Assembly (NCBI RefSeq): GCF_003254275.1
Contig: NZ_QKZK01000014.1
Span: forward strand, 48,568-112,567
Direction: 5' to 3'
DNA from: Breznakibacter xylanolyticus
GTDB lineage: Bacteria; Bacteroidota; Bacteroidia; Bacteroidales; Marinilabiliaceae
Length of the DNA stretch: 64,000 nucleotides
Shown: positions 58,352 through 64,000 of the stretch, piece by piece
How the letters are laid out: each line of letters opens with the position of its first letter
How positions within the stretch are numbered: position 1 is the first letter of the stretch
Notes under the pieces: model-generated
What the model saw: only the letters and a program-made list of their open reading frames with translations
Databases searched by the model: none
What the model was told of the DNA's origin: nothing
Translations under genes and position numbers: made by a program

Positions 58352-58480
58352 CAAACCCCGAAGGGTGGAATATAATTAACCCCGGGTGGCAATCCGGGGG
58401 TAATAACGTCCCCTACATCCTTGCCAGAGCCCAGAAAGGGCTCAACAATAAGACAAAGCTACATCTAACGAAATGAATGA
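58352..58480 (+). promoter_or_regulatory. Structured leader shared by two LamG genes, copy 2
   Basis: Counterpart of 53950-54077. Hairpins here are ACCCCGGGT-GGCA-ATCCGGGGGT and GAGCCC-AGAA-AGGGCTC, and ACATCTAACGAAATGAATGA precedes the ATG. Similarity continues into the signal-peptide codons. Confidence 0.6.
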
Positions 58481-59320
58481 ATGAAACAAAAACTTCTACT
58501 CACAATCACCCTATGGCTCACCCTGCTGGGAAGCGCGTGGGCACAAACAAACAATGCCCTATATTTTGATGGAACGAACGATTACGTGAGAATCAAGGCC
58601 ATTAATCCCTCTAACTTTACGGTTGAAGCCTGGGTTTGCCCAACAGCGTTGGGAAAAGACCAAGCCATACTATCAACGTTGAGCACAAACTCAAATACGG
58701 GCATGGAGCTACACATCGCTTCTGACAATATCCCTGTGTTAACAATCCACGGTGGCATCGGTTTTATCGATATTAAGGGAACGACTGCTATTACCGCCAA
58801 TACTTGGACTCATATAGCAGCTACCTACAATGGCTATTCTGCAAGTATATATGTCAACGGCGTTCAAACTAAATCTGTTTTGGCAAACACGTACCAAGCC
58901 GGAACGCAGGCTCTATACCTTGGTCGCAGATTAATGTCGGGTGTTCTTTTCTTTACAGGAAAAATCGACGAAGTCCGAGTATGGAACTCCTCCCGCACTC
59001 AAGCCGAGATTATTGAGGCCATGACAAGCAATCTTACCGGCACCGAAACCGGCTTGCTTGCTTATTACACTTTTAACCAAGGGATGGTCAATGGCAACAA
59101 CTCTGGAGTCAACACTCTTTATGATGCTACAACAAACAGGAACAACGGCAGTCTAACCTATTTCACTCTCTCCGGCACCACATCAAACTGGGTGGAGGGA
59201 TACAATTCGGACAGTTATACCGACACCATTTATGTTTACACCGACCAAATTGTTTTAGCAGATACTGCCGGTAGCAGTCAGGCATTCTTCCGTTTATTCA
59301 AACAGAAGCTGGACTATTAG
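58481..59320 (+). CDS. Third LamG T9SS protein, 5' fragment (frameshifted)
   Basis: 279 residues read before a premature stop. Signal peptide (KLLLTITLWLTLLGSAWAQ, nearly that of the two preceding genes), a LamG domain (about 24-235) and the first strand of a BACON domain (YVYTDQIVLADTAGSSQAF), after which the frame is wrong (RLFKQKLDY). The BACON domain resumes in the +1 frame at about 59290 (SVYSNRSWTISKTGDWLDID), so one base appears to have been gained near 59288. As it stands the product would be exported but would lack its T9SS sorting domain and remain in the periplasm. With the downstream fragment the intact gene would cover 58481-61571, about 1029 residues. Confidence 0.8.
   Translation: MKQKLLLTITLWLTLLGSAWAQTNNALYFDGTNDYVRIKAINPSNFTVEAWVCPTALGKDQAILSTLSTNSNTGMELHIASDNIPVLTIHGGIGFIDIKGTTAITANTWTHIAATYNGYSASIYVNGVQTKSVLANTYQAGTQALYLGRRLMSGVLFFTGKIDEVRVWNSSRTQAEIIEAMTSNLTGTETGLLAYYTFNQGMVNGNNSGVNTLYDATTNRNNGSLTYFTLSGTTSNWVEGYNSDSYTDTIYVYTDQIVLADTAGSSQAFFRLFKQKLDY
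59285..59291 (+). other. Frameshift site within the third LamG gene
   Basis: The stretch TTCTTCC should read GCA TTC TCC GTT TAT TCA to continue the BACON domain; the extra T at 59288 or 59289 moves the frame. No pseudoknot or slippery heptamer of the usual programmed type is visible. Confidence 0.65.
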
Positions 59321-59534
59321 CAAAACTGGCGACTGGCTGGATATTGATATTGCATCCGGTACAGGAAACGCCTCAATAATCGCTACTACCAATAGTTCCA
59401 ATACAACAACAACAGATCTGAAAGCAACTCTTACCATATCAGCTCCAGGCTATCACGATATTACAATTGCAGTAACTCAATATGGAAAACCAGAAGGAAG
59501 TGGAACACAAGCCGACCCTTACCAAATAGCTTCG

Positions 59535-61571
59535 TTGGGGAAACTTTATTGGCTTTCGCAAAACAGTTGGGCCTGGAGTGCTTATTTTATCCAAACTACC
59601 GACATTGATGCTACCTGTACGAAAGATTGGAACAGTGGCCTTGGTTTTTCGCCTATTGGAAACAGTACAATCACAAATTTCAATGGGCATTATAATGGCA
59701 AGGGACATACTATAAAGGGGCTGTACATCAATCGTAGTGCTACTGTGAGTGTTGGTCTATTCGGCGATTGCAACAAGGCTACAATCGATAGTTTATGTGT
59801 TACCGATGCTTTTATTAAAGGGAATAAGTTTGTAGGAAGTATCGTGGGTAGAAGCAACTTATCCACCCTAAAGTGTTGCCGTGCCAGCAATGCTGTTTCA
59901 GGGAGTTGGTATATAGGTGGCTTGGTGGGATATGCCAGTGGATCCTCAAATATAAGCAACTGCTATTCTACAAGCGATGTTTCAGGAGCAAATTATGTAG
60001 GCGGGTTGGTCGGTTCTAATAACTATTATTCTCAAATAAGCAACTGCTATTCTACAGGAAATGTATCAGGAACAGATTATGTCGGTGGTTTGGCAGGCAT
60101 AAACGACTACAGCACCAAAATTAGCAATTGTTATTTCACTGGTAGTGTTAAAGGTAACTCTTGCGTAGGTGGAATGGTGGGGTATAATATTTCTACCTCG
60201 AACATAGAAAACGGCTATTTTGCCGGCACTGTTTCGGGGAAAACTAATCTTGTTGGGGCTACGGCTGGGGTTAACAGTGCTAACTCCACCATAAGCAACG
60301 TGTATTGGAATTGGCAGGTATCCAAAACTTCTGATTGTGGTGAAGACAAAGGAACAACAATCAATATTACACGGCTTTCCACGGAACAGATAAAAAAACC
60401 AGCCAACCTTAACAATCTGGGCAGTTTCGAAACCGTTTGGGCAATTCGGGAAGATAGCACCTACGCCGTTTTACAGGATATAAGCAATAATGCCCCTTTT
60501 GCTTTCAATGACAATATTGGTGTAACAGGAAGAACGTCTTTACTGACTGTGTTAAACAACGATTACGATTATGAAACCCTTCAAAGCAAACTTGCCATTA
60601 AATTTACACAATTACCCAACACAGGATCAATTACCAACAAATACTATTATTCATTCCCCACTGGAACGCCGGCAGGCTCTCAAAACTCCTTTCAATACCG
60701 GGTGGGCGAGGTATTGGCACCCGGCGATACCCTTTGGGGAAACACCGCAACTGTTGTTTTGACAAAAGTGGCAAATACGGCACCCTCCGCATTAAACGAT
60801 GCGGCAATAATCACCGAAGACAGCGGCACGACAACTATTGATGCGCTGGCCAACGACTCCGATGCCGATAAAGATCTTATTTCAATAAGCGGCATTGCAT
60901 CAGGTTATCCTTTGCACGGCACGGCAACCATCAGCAACGGCAAAATAGATTACACCCCGGCAGCAGACTACCATGGCACAGACACCATTGCCTACATTAT
61001 TTCCGATGGTGATTTAACCAACACAGCCAACGTTATCGTTACAATTACCCCCGTAAACGACACACCTGTGCTTACCGCCGTTACCGACAAAAGCATCAAC
61101 AAGGGCGAAAACATCACCCTTACCATGGACGATGTTGTTGCCACGGATGTTGATGGCGACGACCTCTCGTTGGTCATTGCCCCCGGCGAGAACTACACTG
61201 TGAGTGGCAACACCATAACCCCTGCAAGTGGGTTTACGGGAACGCTTAGCGTGGGCATTTCGGTGACCGATGGTGAATTGACATCCAATGTGATGGTCAT
61301 GTCCATTGAAGTCGCTTCTGCCACCGGCATGGGTGCGAATGCTCATGATGCGATGCAACTTTCCCCCAACCCCGCCACCGATCAGGTGACGCTTCACGCT
61401 ACCGCCCCCGTCTCACGCGTGCAGTTTGTGAACGCGGCCGGGCAAACCGTGCTCACGCACGATGCCCCCACGGGCTCCATGGCCATTGGCGCACTCAAGC
61501 CGGGTGTTTATTTGGTGAAAGTGATCAGCACCAACGGACAGGTCGACGTGCTGCGACTGGTGAAGCAGTGA
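59535..61571 (+). CDS. Third LamG T9SS protein, 3' fragment (GLUG, cadherin-like, sorting domain)
   Basis: 678 residues from the first TTG; the open frame really runs from about 59261 and includes the rest of a BACON domain, so this is a continuation, not an independent gene. It contains a GLUG-rich block (for example SWYIGGLVGYASGSSNISNC, ANYVGGLVGSNNYYSQISNC), an Ig-like module (NNDYDYETLQSKL), cadherin-like domains (AIITEDSGTTTIDALANDSD, TPVNDTPVLTAVTDKSINKG) and a T9SS sorting domain ending QVDVLRLVKQ. These match the C-terminal third of the 2535-residue protein, except the sorting domain, which differs and has more G/C-rich codons. No signal peptide or ribosome site precedes it, so separate expression is doubtful. 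Confidence 0.8.
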   Translation: MGKLYWLSQNSWAWSAYFIQTTDIDATCTKDWNSGLGFSPIGNSTITNFNGHYNGKGHTIKGLYINRSATVSVGLFGDCNKATIDSLCVTDAFIKGNKFVGSIVGRSNLSTLKCCRASNAVSGSWYIGGLVGYASGSSNISNCYSTSDVSGANYVGGLVGSNNYYSQISNCYSTGNVSGTDYVGGLAGINDYSTKISNCYFTGSVKGNSCVGGMVGYNISTSNIENGYFAGTVSGKTNLVGATAGVNSANSTISNVYWNWQVSKTSDCGEDKGTTINITRLSTEQIKKPANLNNLGSFETVWAIREDSTYAVLQDISNNAPFAFNDNIGVTGRTSLLTVLNNDYDYETLQSKLAIKFTQLPNTGSITNKYYYSFPTGTPAGSQNSFQYRVGEVLAPGDTLWGNTATVVLTKVANTAPSALNDAAIITEDSGTTTIDALANDSDADKDLISISGIASGYPLHGTATISNGKIDYTPAADYHGTDTIAYIISDGDLTNTANVIVTITPVNDTPVLTAVTDKSINKGENITLTMDDVVATDVDGDDLSLVIAPGENYTVSGNTITPASGFTGTLSVGISVTDGELTSNVMVMSIEVASATGMGANAHDAMQLSPNPATDQVTLHATAPVSRVQFVNAAGQTVLTHDAPTGSMAIGALKPGVYLVKVISTNGQVDVLRLVKQ

Positions 61572-61604
61572 TGTCACGGCATCGTTCGCGATGCATGCAG
61601 TAAT

Positions 61605-61642
61605 AAAAAGAGGTTGTCGATGGGTATCGGCAGCCTCTTTTT
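61605..61642 (+). terminator. Rho-independent terminator after the third LamG gene
   Basis: AAAAAGAGG (61605-61613) pairs with CCTCTTTTT (61634-61642); inner CGAT/ATCG adds to the stem. The A-run and T-run allow it to work on both strands. Confidence 0.8.
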
Positions 61643-61712
61643 GCTTTCGAATGGTTTTATGAGCATCGTTGTTTGTCTGTGAAAGCGATTTATCGCCTTT
61701 TTAGGAGTTTTT

Positions 61713-61747
61713 AATGAATACGGAGACACAGGGTCACTGAGTTTTAT
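61713..61747 (+). repeat. Short dispersed repeat (ACGGAG.CACAGGG type), copy 2
   Basis: AATGAATACGGAGACACAGG and the following bases to GTTTTAT match 27724-27758 at about 30 of 35 positions. Confidence 0.65.
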
Positions 61748-62058
61748 GGCTCTATGTCGAATACTATGGGTAAGCAAAATATGGAGGAACGAAATCAAAC
61801 AAGGTAACTAAGCCGCCTTCGGAAATGAGCCATGTCTATCGATTCGATACACAGGAGCATGATTACTGGCGAGTTCCATCTGACCAATTAAAAACAAATA
61901 ATATTCAGATGAAACAGCCATGACGGCCGTCAACCGACACACAGGAGCATGATTATACTCCTCTTAATTCGTCTAATTCGAACAATTCGCGGTTGACAAA
62001 AAAAAAGGATTGCAAATCAGCGTATTACTAAATTATAAACAGATGAAAATGGCGTTAA

Positions 62059-62172
62059 AAAAATCATAGGCCTGAGCGTTAAATAATCGACGAAGTCGCT
62101 TTGCGCGAGCAAAGAAAGATGCGCTGTTTGAGCTTGCGAGTTCGCAGATTTTAGTGAAGGCCTATGATTTTT
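62059..62172. repeat. 114-nt element closed by 15-bp perfect inverted arms with internal hairpins
   Basis: AAAAATCATAGGCCT (62059-62073) and AGGCCTATGATTTTT (62158-62172) are exact complements. The 84-nt core holds two adjacent small hairpins: CGAC-GAA-GTCG (62088-62098) and CTTTGC-GCGA-GCAAAG (62099-62114, a GNRA loop), then TGCG-AGTT-CGCA around 62135-62146. It could be a structured RNA or a miniature mobile element; no target duplication was recognised. Confidence 0.7.
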
Positions 62173-62581
62173 AGTCATTTTACGTCAGCGGCGGCCTTTT
62201 TTAGCAGAGCTGATTTTTGCAACGTTCGGCATTGGCAAACCAGTTTGCACACTGCTCTCACTGAATGCAAAAATTGCTTACTTTTTGGGGCTGTAGCCAA
62301 TTCAGCGGAGCACAGCGACGCTTAATCATGAGGGCAAATGAAAACAAACCCTTGCCGAATAAAAAGTAAGAGCCTGCCCGGCTTGAGGGCACGAAATAAA
62401 TATTTGAGTATATATCAATGTCGTTTAGTTAAGAAGCTGAACTGTTCAGTGAGGCTTTGTGGTCAGTCAAGGTATTTGCCAATCACTGTTTGTACGATAT
62501 ATTTAAGCTACAAACACAAGTAAAAGAATAGATTAATTACCAAATGATTTCATTTTTGACGCGAGCAATACTCTTTTTGGA

Positions 62582-62700
62582 GGCCCCATAGGGGCCAAAT
62601 ATCGGTAGCATTTAGGGGATTCGTTTACCTCTCGCCCCAAACGGGGCGAAAGATGGTTTCCTAACCTTCATCTACCGAGCTTTGGTGCCCAAAGGCACCA
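62582..62700. repeat. Three different hairpins at 51-nt spacing
   Basis: GGCCCC-ATA-GGGGCC (62582-62596), TCGCCCC-AAAC-GGGGCGA (62632-62649) and TGGTGCC-CAAA-GGCACCA (62683-62700) have centres about 51 nt apart. CGGTAG (62603-62608) and CTACCG (62672-62677) can enclose the middle hairpin. The stems differ in sequence, so this is not a simple tandem repeat. Confidence 0.7.
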
Positions 62701-62810
62701 TAAAAAAGCTTGAAAAGTCTTCACTCCCTTGCGATAGCGCTCTTTCATTATATTATTTTTCTTGTTTTGGTTTAACAACAAAACATCCTCAATATTTTAC
62801 CTATCATCAT

Positions 62811-62976
62811 TCATTGTCGTTTAGTTAAGAGAAAAAGATGTCAGACAAAGAGGCCGATGATGAAATGAAAACAGATGTATAGATCCGTTCTCTTCGTTTC
62901 TTCAGTCTAATCTATCTGTCTTTAGTCTAATCATCTTTTTTTTCTTCTGTCAATCGCACTATCTTAACGACATTGG
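62811..62976. repeat. Possible miniature mobile element with inverted ends
   Basis: The left end TCATTGTCGTTTAGTTAAGA (62811-62830) continues with GAAAAAGATG; the right side has CATCTTTTTTTTCTTC and ends TCTTAACGACATTGG (62962-62976), an imperfect inverted copy. Inside are ATTAGACTAAAGACAGAT-like repeats (minus strand). A lone left-end copy with 19 of 20 matches is at 62415-62434. Confidence 0.55.
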
Positions 62977-63272
62977 ATTGTATATACTTATGATTACTCA
63001 TGCGAATCTGAATAGAGCCTTACTTTTTGTATGATTTGATACTAATTGTTGTGTTGGTGGGAGGAAGAGGTCGGGTTGGCGAGGTGTGGCTTTCTGCTTG
63101 ACGGGGAATGAGACGGGGCGGCGGATGTGGGTTTTTATTTGTTGTAATAAATTGGATTGTAGGGTTTTGTGGTATTTGCTTCCGTGATAGGGGAGATGGC
63201 TGTCTGTTTGATGCTAATGGGAGGTGGTTTTGAAGGGTCAGTAAGAGAGATGATTCTGTGCATTGCTATCAA

Positions 63273-63600
63273 TGGGTATCATTCCATGGTGGTGCATGGG
63301 GTTTCGTTGGTGGTAATGGATGGATGTCGATTGTAGTGCTGTTTGGGTATCGTTTTTAGTAGTGTTGCGGGTGTCATTGATGGTAATGAATGGGTGTCAT
63401 TGATGGTAATGAGTGGGTATGGTTGATCGTAATGAATGGGTATGGTTGATGGTAATGGTTGTGTGTCGGTCATGGTGGTGTTCGGATGTCGGTCATGGTA
63501 GTGTTTGGGTATCGATTATGGTAGTGCAGAGGGTATCGATCATAGTAGTGCAGTGGGTGTCGTTCCTCGTCGTGTTGTGGGTATCGTTGCTTGTCCTGCA
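63273..63600 (+). repeat. Minisatellite, 14 units of 23-24 nt
   Basis: Units start at 63273, 63297, 63321, 63344, 63368, 63391, 63414, 63437, 63460, 63483, 63506, 63530, 63554 and 63578. The consensus is close to TGGGTATCATTGATGGTAAT plus GAA. Unit length switches between 23 and 24, so no reading frame is kept and it is not a coding repeat. Confidence 0.85.
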
Positions 63601-63788
63601 TGGGGTGTTTGTAGCAATTGATGACATTCGTGCTGTTATGGTCAAATCATTGTATGTTAGCCCATCTTGCAGCTTTCCATCCAAAATTCATTAAAAAAAC
63701 ACCTTTTTTCACCTCAAAATAGTCTCTTTTGCTCTATTTGCTTTTGTAATACATTGATAATCAGTGTCTGAATTTTCGAAAAATCATT

Positions 63789-63966
63789 TGTAGTACACAA
63801 GGGGGTATTGTATATCAGCGGTTTACATGTTTACTTTGGGGCATGTATTTCAAAGTATCCATGCGCACCAACCCCGAAACGGGAATCTATAGCGGTTATT
63901 ACCGTGTTTAGTGGAGAGCTAGCGTCATTACGCTACCTTTACAAAGCGAAAATCTGTAGTACACAA
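63789..63966 (+). mobile_element. Transposase-like remnant between direct repeats
   Basis: TGTAGTACACAA occurs at 63789-63800 and 63955-63966. Between them ATG at 63843 reads MYFKVSMRTNPETGIYSGYY followed by R, V and a stop at 63909. In the next frame LVES plus a stop and RH follow, as if a YYRLVESYR-type N-terminus of an IS1634-like transposase had decayed by a frameshift and a nonsense change. The family name comes from memory of such N-termini, and only about 25 residues are visible. Confidence 0.4.
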
Positions 63967-64000
63967 ATCCGAACTCGAAAATGAACAATTCATTGAAATA

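Larger units (their letters stand above)
61572..64000. other. Gene-free, repeat-rich region
   Basis: About 2.4 kb without a convincing intact gene. It holds a terminator, a dispersed motif, a direct pair of ACACAGGAGCATGATTA (61840s and 61930s), a 114-nt element with 15-bp inverted arms, three spaced hairpins, an element bounded by inverted TGTCGTT..TTAAG ends, a 14-unit minisatellite and a transposase-like remnant. It has the look of a degraded insertion region. Confidence 0.8.

Noticed and set aside
59285..59330. Programmed ribosomal frameshift in the third LamG gene
   Set aside because: No classic slippery heptamer, stimulatory hairpin or upstream SD is visible; a simple indel or sequencing error is more economical.
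62338..62523. 61-residue + strand frame in the repeat region
   Set aside because: It overlaps the repeat end at 62415, has no ribosome site or domain, and its composition is like the surrounding non-coding DNA.
63273..63600. Possible CRISPR array or repeat protein (frames at 63413-63694 + and 63279-63473 -)
   Set aside because: There are no spacers, and unit length alternates between 23 and 24 nt so neither frame is periodic; the frames are accidental.

Overview
The window comes from a member of the Bacteroidetes, most likely within or near Bacteroidales. Four things point there: type IX secretion (T9SS) sorting domains on several large secreted proteins; BACON, GLUG and BspA-type repeat modules; promoters of the TAnnTTTG type with few Shine-Dalgarno sites; and a fused str-S10-spc-alpha ribosomal block that lacks tuf and adk and runs straight into eno. 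I cannot support a genus.

Layout. 1-6314 is an envelope cluster on the + strand: the C-terminal part of a PorP/SprF-type outer-membrane protein, a PD40/PKD protein, an unrecognised exported protein, and a large propeller sensor with a SpoIIE-type phosphatase output. A terminator and a probable promoter then open 6612-24598, the ribosomal block (rpsL to rplQ, with fusA, secY, map, infA and rpoA), followed by eno and a eukaryote-type citrate synthase. 28107-34714 holds metabolic and accessory genes: pabB, cysDN on the - strand, a single-domain sugar-phosphate isomerase, an isochorismatase-like hydrolase, a SET-domain protein and a HicBA toxin-antitoxin pair. 34944-45504 holds a CUB/six-BACON T9SS protein, a membrane AraC-type regulator, a TPR/O-GlcNAc-transferase-like protein and an FG-GAP T9SS protein. 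45733-61571 carries three related giant LamG-containing T9SS proteins, one split by a frameshift, with an HU-like gene between the first and second. 61572-64000 has no convincing intact gene and is packed with repeats, hairpins and a transposase-like remnant.

How parts fit. The ribosomal block is one long, tightly spaced co-transcribed unit of translation, protein export and transcription genes. The accessory half is organised around secreted proteins that carry a signal peptide, adhesive or carbohydrate-binding modules and a C-terminal sorting domain. The three giant genes look like products of cassette shuffling: nearly identical signal peptides, shared LamG/BACON modules, LRR and B-repeats shared by the first two, GLUG and cadherin-like modules shared by the first and third, and a duplicated structured leader ahead of the second and third.

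The most unusual material is non-coding: a 213-bp inverted repeat bracketing 11.5 kb, identical 33-nt perfect palindromes bracketing hicBA, a 22-bp phased array before pabB, a 114-nt element closed by 15-bp inverted arms, three different hairpins spaced 51 nt apart, and a 14-unit minisatellite. No CRISPR array, tRNA or rRNA gene was seen. All similarity statements are by eye; no database search was run.
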